This document shows positions 18,158-26,266 of a stretch of DNA of 64,000 nucleotides, one piece after another; position 1 is the stretch's first letter; each line of letters begins with the position of its first letter. The stretch comes from DATFDN01 sp963756545 (lineage in GTDB: Bacteria; Pseudomonadota; Alphaproteobacteria; Acetobacterales; Acetobacteraceae), in NCBI GenBank assembly GCA_963756545.1, contig CAVWNY010000003.1, forward strand, positions 434,001 to 498,000, written 5' to 3'. The notes below the pieces were generated by a model. The model was not told the DNA's origin, ran no database searches, and saw only the letters and a program-made list of their open reading frames with translations. Position numbers and translations under genes: made by a program.

Positions 18158-19874
18158 TCGGCCGTCCAGCTCCGGCCGCATGGCGCGGGCAGGGGCGGCG
18201 GCGGTCCTGCTGGCGGCGGCCTTCGCGGCGGTGCCGCTGGCAGGGTCGCGCTACACGGTGCAGCTCGGCACCGACGTGCTCGTCTTCACCGCGCTGGCGT
18301 ACGGCTGGAACCTGATCAGCGGCTTCACCGGCTACCTGTCCTTCGGGCAGGTCTCGTTCTACGGGATCGGCGCCTACGCGACCGGCCTGCTGGTGCAGCA
18401 CACGACGATCCCCTGGTACTTCGCCATTTGCCTCGGCGGCGTCGTGGCGGCCCTGGCGGCGGGCGTGCTCGGGCCGATCATGCTGCGGCTGCGCGGCATC
18501 CTGTTTGCGCTCGGGATGTTCGGCCTCGCGCGCATCCTCGGCGTCCTGTTCTCCGACTGGGGCTATGCGGGCGGCGGCAGCGGGATGACGCTGCCGGCCA
18601 CGCTGACGCCGCTCGGCGTCTATGTCTTCGCGGGCGTCGTGGCGCTGGCCGGCGCTGGCCTCAACGCCTGGGTCGCGCGCGCGGGCTTCGGGCTCGACGC
18701 CATGAGCGTGCGCGAGGACGAGGAGGCGGCGACCGCGCTCGGCGTGCCGGCAACACGGGTGAAGGTAGCGGCGTTCATCGTCAGTGCCACCTTGCCCGCG
18801 CTGGCCGGCGGACTGGTCGCGTGGAATCGCAGCTACATCGACCCGCCAAGCATGTTCGACCCGACGATCGACCTGCAAACCGTGGTCTTCGTGCTGTTCG
18901 GCGGCATCGGCACCGTCTGGGGCCCGTTCCTCGGCACGCTGGTGCTGATGATCGTGGGCGAAGAGTTCCTCGTGTATTTTCCGAACCTGGAGCTGGCGCT
19001 GTTCGGGCTGGTGGTGATCCTCACCGTTCTCACCTTTCCCGGCGGGCTGGTCTCGCTGGCCAACCGGTTGGGCGTGCTGCGCCGGCCCGTCGTGCTAGCG
19101 CCCGCCGCCCTGCCCGACGGGGCGCCGCCGCAGGCGCGCGAGGAGGTGGTCGAAGGCGCGCCTGTACTGGAGGTGCGCGACCTGACCGTGCGCTTCGGCG
19201 GATTGGTGGCGCTGAACGATGTCTCCTTCGTCATCGGCTCCGGCGAGACGGTCAGCATCATCGGCGCCAACGGGGCGGGCAAGACCACGCTGTTCAACAC
19301 CATCACGGGCTTCATCGCGCCCTCATCGGGCGACATCCTCTTCATGGGCAACTCGGTCGCAAGGCTGCCGGCATTCCGGCGCGCGCAACTCGGCATGGCG
19401 CGCAGCTTCCAGATCCCGCGTGTGATGGCCGCGATGACCGTGTGGGAGAACGTGGTGCTCGCCGCGCGGCACGGTCGGCAGCGGCACCGCGCGGTGGACC
19501 ACGCCGCCTGGGTCCTCCGCACGGTCGGGTTCGCGCCGATGTGGCTCGATCCGGTCGCGCGGCTGTCGCCCGGGCATCAGCGGCTGCTGGAGTTCGCGCG
19601 GGTTCTTGCGCTCAACCCCGAGCTTGTGCTGCTGGACGAGGTCATGGCGGGGATGACGCGCGACGAGCAGGAGGACGTGCGCGCCGTGATCCGCCGGCTG
19701 AAGGAGTATGGCGTCGCCGCCGTCGCCTGCGTCGAGCACGTGATCGCCGCGATCGCCGACCTGTCGGACCGGATGGTGGTGCTCGATTTCGGGCGCAAGA
19801 TCGCCGACGACGTGCCGTCCCGCGTGTTGCAGGACCCGGTCGTGGTGCGTGCCTATTTGGGCGAGCCGCAATGA
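18150..19874 (+). CDS. LivM-LivG fusion: permease plus ATP-binding protein
   Basis: A 574-residue fusion. Residues about 1-310 are a LivM permease (GWNLISGFTGYLSFGQVSFYGIGAY, GLDAMSVREDEEAATALGV). After a linker at about 310-335, residues 336-574 are a LivG-type ATPase with Walker A GANGAGKTTLFN, signature-region LSPGHQRLLEFARVLA and Walker B LVLLDEV. The ABC signature is LSPGH rather than LSGGQ, as is common in LivG. Start is GTG 18150 overlapping livH, or ATG 18180. Fusion of LivM with LivG is seen in other proteobacteria. Confidence 0.9.
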   Translation: MADRPSSSGRMARAGAAAVLLAAAFAAVPLAGSRYTVQLGTDVLVFTALAYGWNLISGFTGYLSFGQVSFYGIGAYATGLLVQHTTIPWYFAICLGGVVAALAAGVLGPIMLRLRGILFALGMFGLARILGVLFSDWGYAGGGSGMTLPATLTPLGVYVFAGVVALAGAGLNAWVARAGFGLDAMSVREDEEAATALGVPATRVKVAAFIVSATLPALAGGLVAWNRSYIDPPSMFDPTIDLQTVVFVLFGGIGTVWGPFLGTLVLMIVGEEFLVYFPNLELALFGLVVILTVLTFPGGLVSLANRLGVLRRPVVLAPAALPDGAPPQAREEVVEGAPVLEVRDLTVRFGGLVALNDVSFVIGSGETVSIIGANGAGKTTLFNTITGFIAPSSGDILFMGNSVARLPAFRRAQLGMARSFQIPRVMAAMTVWENVVLAARHGRQRHRAVDHAAWVLRTVGFAPMWLDPVARLSPGHQRLLEFARVLALNPELVLLDEVMAGMTRDEQEDVRAVIRRLKEYGVAAVACVEHVIAAIADLSDRMVVLDFGRKIADDVPSRVLQDPVVVRAYLGEPQ

Positions 19875-20590
19875 GCGGGTCGGGCCCGGCCCTGTCGTTG
19901 CGGGACGTGGTCGCCGGGATCGGTCCGCTGACCATCCTGCATGGCGTCTCGCTGGAGGTCGCCGCGAACGAGGTGGTCGTGGTGCTCGGCGCCAATGGGG
20001 CCGGGAAGACCACGCTCTTTCGCGCCATCGCCGGACTGCTCGCGCCGCGCGGCGGGGACATAAGCCTGTTCGGCCAGCCGATCGCCGGGCAGCCGGCGCA
20101 TCTCGTCACCCGCGCCGGCATCGGCCATGTGCCGAGCGGGCGGGAGCTGTTCCCGCTGCTGTCCGTCCTCGATCACCTCGAACTCGGGGGCCGGCGATGC
20201 GCGCCCGAGCGGCGTGCCGCGCTGCGGGCGCAGATGTTCGAGATATTCCCGGTACTGCACGAGCGTCTGCACCAGCGCGCCGGAACGCTCTCCGGCGGCG
20301 AGCAGCAGATGGTGGCCATCGCGCGCGCGCTGATGACGGATCCGCGCGTGCTGCTGCTGGACGAGCCCTCGACCGGGCTGGCCCCGAAGATCGTGATGTC
20401 GGTATTCGCGACCCTGCCGATGCTGCGCCGCCAAGGCGTCAGCGTGCTGCTGGCCGAGCAGAGCATGACGCTCGGGCTGTCGGCCGCCGATCGCGCCTAT
20501 GTCATCGACCACGGGCGGATCGTGCTGTCCGGCCCGGCGGCCGAGCTTGCGACGGACCGGCGGGTGGTGGACACGTATCTGGGGCGATGA
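19871..20590 (+). CDS. livF: Liv-type ABC transporter ATP-binding protein LivF
   Basis: A 239-residue ATPase with Walker A GANGAGKTTLFR (about 37-48), LSGGEQQMVAIARAL (about 138), Walker B VLLLDEPSTGLAP and an H-loop-like position replaced by Q (LLAEQS). LivF members are recognised by GIGHVPSGRELFPLLSVLDHL. Its ATG overlaps the LivMG stop (ATGA). It completes the importer livK-livH-livMG-livF. Confidence 0.92.
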   Translation: MSGSGPALSLRDVVAGIGPLTILHGVSLEVAANEVVVVLGANGAGKTTLFRAIAGLLAPRGGDISLFGQPIAGQPAHLVTRAGIGHVPSGRELFPLLSVLDHLELGGRRCAPERRAALRAQMFEIFPVLHERLHQRAGTLSGGEQQMVAIARALMTDPRVLLLDEPSTGLAPKIVMSVFATLPMLRRQGVSVLLAEQSMTLGLSAADRAYVIDHGRIVLSGPAAELATDRRVVDTYLGR

Positions 20591-20621
20591 CGCGAGCGGC
20601 CCGAAATCCCGCCGTCTGCCT

Positions 20622-20720
20622 CGACCCCTCCCCCCAACCCCCTCCCGCAAGAGGAGGGGGAGTGGAACGATCCGCTTTCTTCTCCCCTCCCCTTGCGGGA
20701 GGGGGCGGGGGGAGGGGCGG
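20622..20720. repeat. GC-rich inverted repeat, copy B (between livF and the acyl-CoA dehydrogenase)
   Basis: The arms CCCCCTCCCGCAAG (20638-20651) and CTTGCGGGAGGGGG (20692-20705) are perfectly complementary over 14 bp around 40 nt. The flanks again carry CCCCTCCCCCC on the left and GGGGGGAGGGG on the right, so the layout matches copy A. It sits between the transporter genes and the acyl-CoA genes, which remain on the same strand. Confidence 0.8.
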
Positions 20721-20746
20721 ACGCCGCAATGACGCGAGGACGAGCG

Positions 20747-21907
20747 ATGAACGACCGCCCGGACATGGGGACCCAGGACGCGCCGATCCTCGACAGCATT
20801 GCGCGCTTCCTCCAGCGCGACGTGAAGCCGTATGTCAAACAGCTCGAACACGACGACATCTACCCGGCCGAGATCGTCGAGCGGATGAAGGAGCTTGGGT
20901 TGTTCGGCGCGACGATCCCGGCGGAGTACGGCGGCCTCGGACTGACCTGCGCGACCTACGCCAAGATCGTCGAGGCCGTGTCCGTCGTCTGGATGTCGAT
21001 CAGCGGCATCTTCAACTCCCACCTGATCATGGCCGCCGCGGTGCAGCGCTTCGGGACGGCGGAGCAGAAGCGGCGCTTCCTGCCCCGCTTCGCGAGCGGG
21101 GAGTTGCGCGGCGGCCTGGCGCTGACCGAGCCCGATTGCGGCACCGACCTCCAGGCGATCCGCACCGGCGCGCGACGCGACGGCGACGACTACGTGGTGA
21201 ACGGCACGAAAACCTGGATCTCCAACGGCATCCACGGCCAGTGCTTCGCCTTGCTGGTCAAGACCGATCCCGTAGCGGCGCCCCCGCATCGCGGGATGAG
21301 CCTGTTCCTCGCCGAGAAGGCGCCGGGATTTACGGTCAGCCGCAAGCTCGAGAAGCTCGGCTACAAGGGGATCGACAGCGCCGAACTGGTGTTTCAGGAC
21401 TACCGCGTTCCGGCGGCCAACCTGATCGGCGGCGAGGAGGGAAGGGGGCTCCAGCACGCGCTGGGCGGGCTGGAGCTTGGCCGCATCAACGTCGCCGCGC
21501 GGGGCGTCGGCGTCGCCCAGGCGGCGTTGGATGAGGCCGTGTCCTACAGCCAGCTCCGCAAGACGTTCGGCAAGCCGATCTGCCAGCATCAGGCGATCCA
21601 GACCAAGCTGGGCGACATGGCGACCCAGGTTCAGGCCGCGCGCCTGCTGGTGGAGAACGCCGCGCGGGCATACGATCGCGGTGAACGCTGCGACATGGAG
21701 GCCGGCATGGCGAAGTTGTTCGCGACCGAGGCGGCGGTGAACGTCAGCCTGGAGTCGATGCGTATCCACGGCGGCTACGGCTACTCGACGGAATTCACGG
21801 TCGAGCGGCTCTATCGCGACGCGCCGCTCCTGGTGATCGGCGAAGGAACGAACGAGATGCAGCGGATCATCATCGCCAAGCAGCTCATCCAGCGAAACCC
21901 GGTCTGA
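20747..21907 (+). CDS. Acyl-CoA dehydrogenase
   Basis: A 386-residue FAD-dependent acyl-CoA dehydrogenase of usual length. It has GGLALTEPDCGTDLQAIRT (FAD/substrate loop, about 119) and TWISNG (about 158). The C-terminal helical domain includes LRKTFGKPICQHQAIQTKLGDM and YRDAPLLVIGEGTNEMQRIII, where the Glu of GEGTNE is in the catalytic-base region of this group. It oxidises a short acyl-CoA to an enoyl-CoA. The ATG at 20747 has GAGGA upstream. CoA-transferase and MaoC genes follow directly, forming a degradative set. Confidence 0.92.
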   Translation: MNDRPDMGTQDAPILDSIARFLQRDVKPYVKQLEHDDIYPAEIVERMKELGLFGATIPAEYGGLGLTCATYAKIVEAVSVVWMSISGIFNSHLIMAAAVQRFGTAEQKRRFLPRFASGELRGGLALTEPDCGTDLQAIRTGARRDGDDYVVNGTKTWISNGIHGQCFALLVKTDPVAAPPHRGMSLFLAEKAPGFTVSRKLEKLGYKGIDSAELVFQDYRVPAANLIGGEEGRGLQHALGGLELGRINVAARGVGVAQAALDEAVSYSQLRKTFGKPICQHQAIQTKLGDMATQVQAARLLVENAARAYDRGERCDMEAGMAKLFATEAAVNVSLESMRIHGGYGYSTEFTVERLYRDAPLLVIGEGTNEMQRIIIAKQLIQRNPV

Positions 21908-21912
21908 CGCGG

Positions 21913-23100
21913 ATGGGCCCGCTGCACGGACTGCGGATCATCGCCGTCGAGCAATACGGCGCCGGCCCCTACGGCTCCATGCAGCTCGCCGATCTCGGGG
22001 CGGAGGTCATCAAGATCGAGAACCCGAACGATGGCGGCGACATGGCGCGTCGCGTCGGGCCGTTCTTCATCGGCGAGGACGATAGCCTGTTCTATCAGAG
22101 TTTCAACCGCAACAAGCGCGGCATGACGCTCGATCTGAAGCACCCGAAAGCGCGCGGCGTCCTGCACGCGCTCGCGGCGCGCGCGGACGGGCTGCTCGAC
22201 AATTTGCGGGGTGATCTGCCGGAGAAGCTCGGCCTGACCTACGCCGCCCTTGCCTCGGCCAATCCGAGGATCGTCTGCGCGCACCTGTCGGCGTATGGGC
22301 GCACCGGGTCGCGGGCGGGGTGGCCCGGCTACGATTATTTGATGCAGGCCGAGGCTGGGTATCTGTCGCTGACGGGCGAGCCGGACGGGCCGCCTTCGCG
22401 CTTCGGGCTGTCGATGGTCGATCTGATGACCGGGCTGTTCGCTGCGTTCGCCCTGGTCTCCGGCGTGCTAGCGGCGCGCGCCGGCGGGATCGGACGCGAT
22501 CTGGACGTGAGCCTGTTCGATACCGCGCTCCAGAACCTGAACTATCTCGCGACCTGGTATTTGAACGCGGAGCACGTTCAGGGGCGCGAGCCGCGCTCCG
22601 GCCATCCGTCCCTGGTGCCCAGCCAGCTCTATCGCACACGCGACGGCTTCATCCTCATCATGTGCAACAAGGAGAAGTTCTGGCCGATCCTCTGCGAGCG
22701 GCTGGGGCGTCCGGAGTGGGCCGAGGATTCGCGGTTCCGAACCTTCGCCGACCGGCTTGCGAACCGCGCGCTAGTGACGACCCTGCTGGATGAGGCCCTG
22801 TCGGGTCGCACGACCGCTGAGTGGCTGGTGCATTTCGCCGGGCAGGTACCCGCGGCGCCGGTCAACGACGTACGGGCGGCGTTGGACAACCCGTTCGTCG
22901 CTGAACGGCAGTGCGTCCAGAGTTATCAGCACGGGTCGGCTGCGCCGGTGCGCATGGTCGCGACCCCGATCGGAACGGGAGACGACTTGCTTCCGCGTCG
23001 CGCCGCACCGTCCCTCGGTGCCGAGACCGACGCCGTGCTGCGGGAGGCCGGGTTTTCCGAGACCGATATCCGCGCGCTGAGGGCCGACAAGGCGATTTAG
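21913..23100 (+). CDS. Class III (CaiB/BaiF) CoA-transferase
   Basis: A 395-residue family III CoA-transferase. The N-terminus GPLHGLRIIAVEQYGAGPYGSMQLADLGAEVIKIENP is diagnostic. The catalytic Asp is probably in YDYLMQAEAGYLSLTGEP or the nearby GLSMVDLMTG (about 175), where family III enzymes form a mixed anhydride. It moves CoA from a donor to a free acid, creating the thioester used by the dehydrogenase and hydratase around it. It starts 5 bp after the dehydrogenase stop. Confidence 0.92.
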   Translation: MGPLHGLRIIAVEQYGAGPYGSMQLADLGAEVIKIENPNDGGDMARRVGPFFIGEDDSLFYQSFNRNKRGMTLDLKHPKARGVLHALAARADGLLDNLRGDLPEKLGLTYAALASANPRIVCAHLSAYGRTGSRAGWPGYDYLMQAEAGYLSLTGEPDGPPSRFGLSMVDLMTGLFAAFALVSGVLAARAGGIGRDLDVSLFDTALQNLNYLATWYLNAEHVQGREPRSGHPSLVPSQLYRTRDGFILIMCNKEKFWPILCERLGRPEWAEDSRFRTFADRLANRALVTTLLDEALSGRTTAEWLVHFAGQVPAAPVNDVRAALDNPFVAERQCVQSYQHGSAAPVRMVATPIGTGDDLLPRRAAPSLGAETDAVLREAGFSETDIRALRADKAI

Positions 23101-23116
23101 ACGGAGGAGAGCGCGG

Positions 23117-23623
23117 ATGGACCCCCTCGCGGCAGCGGCCAACCAGCACGGGCGGTTCCTGGAGGATTTCACGGTGGGCGACGTATACCGGCACTGGCCG
23201 GGGCGGACGATCACCGAGGCGGACAACATCAATTTCAGCCTGATGACGATGAACCGCCACCCGATGCACTGTGACGCCGCCTTTGCCGCGCGGTCGGAGT
23301 TCGGCAGGCCGCTGGTCAATAGCGGCCTCACCCTCGCAATCGTGCTGGGCATGACGGTCGATGACATCAGCTTGAACGCCGTCGCCAATCTCGGCTGGAA
23401 GGACATCAAGCTGACGGCGCCCGTCTTTCCCGGCGACACGATCTACGCACGCTCCGAGGTGCTGGACGTGCGGGAGAGTCGTTCGCGTCCGCATCAGGGC
23501 ATCGTGACGACGCGCACCGAAGGAGTGAAGCAAGACGGCACCGTGTTCATGACCTTCGAGCGGATGAGCCTGGTCGCGAAGCGACACGTTATGGTCGAAG
23601 CAGCAGGCCGCGAGCCTGGGTGA
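23117..23623 (+). CDS. MaoC-family (hot-dog) enoyl-CoA hydratase
   Basis: A 168-residue hot-dog hydratase. It shows FLEDFTVGDVYRHWPGRTITEADNINFSLMTMNRHPMHCD (about 14-53), where Asp and His of the MaoC hydratase dyad lie, and SGLTLAIVLGMTVDD. It resembles mesaconyl-CoA-hydratase-like MaoC proteins. It would add water to the enoyl-CoA made by the neighbouring dehydrogenase. GGAG lies before the ATG. Its last 35 bp overlap the 3' end of the selenoprotein gene on the opposite strand. Confidence 0.88.
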   Translation: MDPLAAAANQHGRFLEDFTVGDVYRHWPGRTITEADNINFSLMTMNRHPMHCDAAFAARSEFGRPLVNSGLTLAIVLGMTVDDISLNAVANLGWKDIKLTAPVFPGDTIYARSEVLDVRESRSRPHQGIVTTRTEGVKQDGTVFMTFERMSLVAKRHVMVEAAGREPG

Positions 23624-24113
23624 TCGTGGCTTCGGCCATTCCGAACAAGCCGCCGTCGGTCGCACTGCTGATCGGGTGCGGGATGACCGCGAAGGAATAG
23701 CCGGGAAAGCCGAGTACGCGGGCCATCAGTTCGGCCGCGCTGGTGAAGCGATCGGTCATCACGGCCATCGCGGCAACGCCGAGACGTTCGGCTGCAACTG
23801 CGTCATGCAAACTGCACGACGAGCAGCTGCCTCAGTCGCCGATCCCGGTGATGACGGCGTCCCAGCGCGTGATTTCTTCCACGATGGGCGCGCCGACCGG
23901 GGCGCTGTAATTGGACTTCACTCGCGTGATCACATTGGCGACGCCGAATTGCTCGCGCAGCATGCGGTCGAGGTGCGCGAAAAAGACTTTGGTGCCTTCC
24001 TTGCCGTTCGAGATGATGCCGACGGTCTTGCCGGCGAGCGCGGCCGGGCGCGGGGCCGGGAGACCGACGGGTGGGGCCGCTTCGTTGGTCGGATCGAGAA
24101 CCTGGAGAGCCAT
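23589..24113 (-). CDS. UGSC-family selenoprotein (in-frame TGA read as selenocysteine)
   Basis: A 174-residue protein interrupted at codon 94 by TGA (23834-23832). The two halves are in the same frame and join as ITGIGD-U-GSCSSC. This gives the U-G-S-C motif of the UGSC selenoprotein family, described from metagenomes and of unknown, presumably redox, function. The ATG at 24113 has a perfect GGAGG 6 nt before it, while the second half has no ribosome-binding site near its own ATG. Residues 33-45 (GKTVGIISNGKEG) resemble the start of an alpha/beta fold. A SECIS-like hairpin follows the TGA. Sec94 with Cys97 could form a selenenyl-sulfide, with Cys100 as a third thiol. It is the second gene of a two-gene operon. 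Reading it as two separate genes is possible but unlikely. Confidence 0.85.
23798..23834 (-). promoter_or_regulatory. Sec UGA codon and bacterial SECIS-like hairpin
   Basis: Reading the minus strand, the TGA (23834-23832) and a 5-nt GGCAG are followed by CTGC, a 2-nt bulge TC, GTCGTGC, loop AGTTT (23813-23809), GCATGAC and GCAG. The stem has 11 pairs including one G-U. The loop starts 18 nt after the TGA and has G as its second base. Bacterial SECIS elements bound by SelB have just this spacing and a G in the first two loop positions. The call is from manual folding, not an energy calculation. Confidence 0.75.
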
Positions 24114-24144
24114 GACGTGCCTCCGCTGAGGATGAGGGGCAACT

Positions 24145-25236
24145 TCACCGCTTGGGTGGTTCGCAGTCAACGCACGCGCCGATCGGCAGGGTGACGGCCC
24201 GGCTCTTGTGGCCAAGCCAGGGCGGGATCACCGCGCCGAAGCCACCAGCGGGACCGCCGGCCGCAACGACCAGAAGCTGATCGGGCAACTCCAGCGCCGG
24301 ATAGACGCTGTCGCCACGGTCGCGCACGACCGCGCCCTTGCCGACGTCGGCCCAATCGCGGCGATGCACGCGCGCCCGTTCGTTGAGGAAGGCGGCGATG
24401 TCCGCCTTGCTCCAGCCGGCGGCTTGCAGATGATCGCGCAACTGCTTGGGAATGATCAGGGCATAATTGCCAGCGAAGATGGAATAGTGCCGCAGATTGG
24501 CGCGCATTTCCGCGGCGAAGGTCTCCAGGATTTCCTCCGGGTTCGTCGTCCATTCGTTCATGATCTGACGCGGCGCGCCGGCCGCCATGACCGTGACGGC
24601 GGAAACCTCCTGCGGCAGCCCGCGCTGGACGGAAAGCGGCAGCCAGGTCGAGTCCTCCTCATCCTCGGAGACGCAGTAGCTGAGCTTGCCGGGGTGGCCG
24701 AGGGTGGAACGGTCGATGCCGCCCGGGCGTACGTCCAGGATGTTGATCAAGGCGAGGCGCAATGCCCGGCCGATCACCGTCGTAGCGCGATCGCTGTTGC
24801 CGAGCGCGTTGAACCTGCCGGTCGCGCCGAGTTCCCGGCGGATGGGGCCGTTCAGCACCGTGAAGACGGCGCAGCCGCCGGTCGAGGAGGTTGCCCCGTG
24901 CAGCAGGAATTCTGGCTGCATCATCGCCGTGAAGGCGGTGAGGACCACGGGGAAGTGCATGGGCAGGCAGCCCGCCATGACGGCATTGACGGCGAGCTTT
25001 TCCGCCGTGATCGGCACGCCGCGCACCGGTTCGATGCCGAGCAGTTGCTCCGGCGCCGTCATCGCCCATTCGAGGCACGCCTGCACGCCTGCCGGCGTGG
25101 GTGGGACGATCGGCAGGCCGTCGGTCCAGCCGTTGCTGTGGTAGAACTCCTGGACGGCCCAGACGTCCGCGATCTCATAGGTCTTGGAGGCAAGTTGCAT
25201 CGGGAAGATGATCCGGTACGATATCGGCGGGTCCAT
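24145..25236 (-). CDS. Conserved protein of unknown function paired with the selenoprotein
   Basis: A 363-residue soluble protein I cannot assign to a characterised enzyme. Conserved-looking blocks are FYHSNGWTDGLPIVPPTPAGV (about 31), LAVNAVMAGCLPMHFPVVL (about 81-99), GATSSTGGCAVFTVLNGP (about 114) and an extreme C-terminal IGACVDCEPPKR. The last contains a CxxC that could exchange disulfides with the selenoprotein encoded 31 bp downstream. Start could be ATG 25236 or ATG 25200; neither has a clear ribosome-binding site. The operon reads away from a LivF-like gene. An interacting or electron-delivering role is inference from position and the CxxC. Confidence 0.7.
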   Translation of the reverse strand: MDPPISYRIIFPMQLASKTYEIADVWAVQEFYHSNGWTDGLPIVPPTPAGVQACLEWAMTAPEQLLGIEPVRGVPITAEKLAVNAVMAGCLPMHFPVVLTAFTAMMQPEFLLHGATSSTGGCAVFTVLNGPIRRELGATGRFNALGNSDRATTVIGRALRLALINILDVRPGGIDRSTLGHPGKLSYCVSEDEEDSTWLPLSVQRGLPQEVSAVTVMAAGAPRQIMNEWTTNPEEILETFAAEMRANLRHYSIFAGNYALIIPKQLRDHLQAAGWSKADIAAFLNERARVHRRDWADVGKGAVVRDRGDSVYPALELPDQLLVVAAGGPAGGFGAVIPPWLGHKSRAVTLPIGACVDCEPPKR

Positions 25237-25383
25237 TTGAGTGCCACATGTGATAACGACTTGTCGCGAATTCCAGGCGCCGCCGGCCGCGCTGATCGGC
25301 TTCGCCTCGCCGCCGCACCGGCGAGCCCCGCGGCCTGATCATCTCGTTTCAGGTCACTGTCTGGGCGAGGGGGACGCGGCCTG

Positions 25384-26085
25384 ATGCTGTCGGTGACGGG
25401 GCTGAAGGCTGGCTACGGCGACAGCCGGGTGCTGTTCGACGTCGGCTTCGCGGTGAACGCGGGCGAGATGGTGACGTTGCTCGGCCGCAACGGCATGGGC
25501 AAGACGACGACCGTGCTGGCGCTGATGGGCATCGTCGCCCCGCGCGGCGGGGAAATCCGGCTCGACGGCGCGCGCCTGGACGGGCGTGCCTCGTACCAGA
25601 TCGCCCGCGCCGGGCTGGGCCTGGTGCCGGAGGGCCGGCAGATTTTCCCCAATCTGACAGTGCGCGAGAACCTGACCGCGACCGCCGCCAACCGCGCGGG
25701 CGCCGACGCGCCCTGGACCTTGCGGTCCGTCCTGGACCTGTTCCCGACGCTTGCCGGCCGTCTGTCGCAACCCGGCGGCCTGCTGTCGGGCGGGGAGCAG
25801 CAGATGCTGGCGATCGGGCGGGCGCTGATGACCAATCCGCGCCTGCTCATTCTGGACGAGGCGACCGAGGGGCTGGCGCCGCTGGTGCGCCAGACGATCT
25901 GGGACGCGCTGGTCCGCCTGAAGGCGGGCAACCAGGCGATCCTGGTGATCGACAAGAACCTCGACGCGCTGACTCGCATCGCCGACCGCCATTATGTTCT
26001 GGAAAAGGGCCAGGTGGTGTGGTCCGGCACCTCGGCGGAGTTGCGCGCGAACGTTGACGTGGCGCACCGGTATCTGGGGCTTTAG
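25384..26085 (+). CDS. Orphan LivF-type ABC ATPase
   Basis: A 233-residue ABC ATPase of the LivF group. It shows Walker A GRNGMGKTTTVLALMG (about 34), VPEGRQIFPNLTVRENL, LSGGEQQMLAIGRALM (about 136), and Walker B LLILDEATEGLAP. The switch region reads VIDKNLDAL instead of a canonical H-loop. No permease or binding protein is next to it, yet a complete Liv system ends 4.8 kb upstream. It starts 147 bp from the divergent selenoprotein operon, so regulatory sequence is shared. It may serve that importer or another one. Confidence 0.85.
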   Translation: MLSVTGLKAGYGDSRVLFDVGFAVNAGEMVTLLGRNGMGKTTTVLALMGIVAPRGGEIRLDGARLDGRASYQIARAGLGLVPEGRQIFPNLTVRENLTATAANRAGADAPWTLRSVLDLFPTLAGRLSQPGGLLSGGEQQMLAIGRALMTNPRLLILDEATEGLAPLVRQTIWDALVRLKAGNQAILVIDKNLDALTRIADRHYVLEKGQVVWSGTSAELRANVDVAHRYLGL

Positions 26086-26266
26086 ACCCCAACTGTCCGA
26101 CCGTCGTGTCGAAACTCGTTTCCGACCTCCATCGAGACCCTGCGCGGAGGGGACGCCGGACTTCGTGTCGGCCCAATCTCACGGAGCACACGATGATCAA
26201 CCACCGGGTCACAGCCCGACGGCGAGAACCGTTGACGCCCACCGCCCCTTCCTGCCACGACGCACC

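Noticed and set aside
23589..23810. Second half of the selenoprotein as a separate 73-residue gene
   Set aside because: No ribosome-binding site before its ATG, the motif GSCSSC upstream of that ATG is conserved in sense, and the frame is continuous with the first half across TGA.
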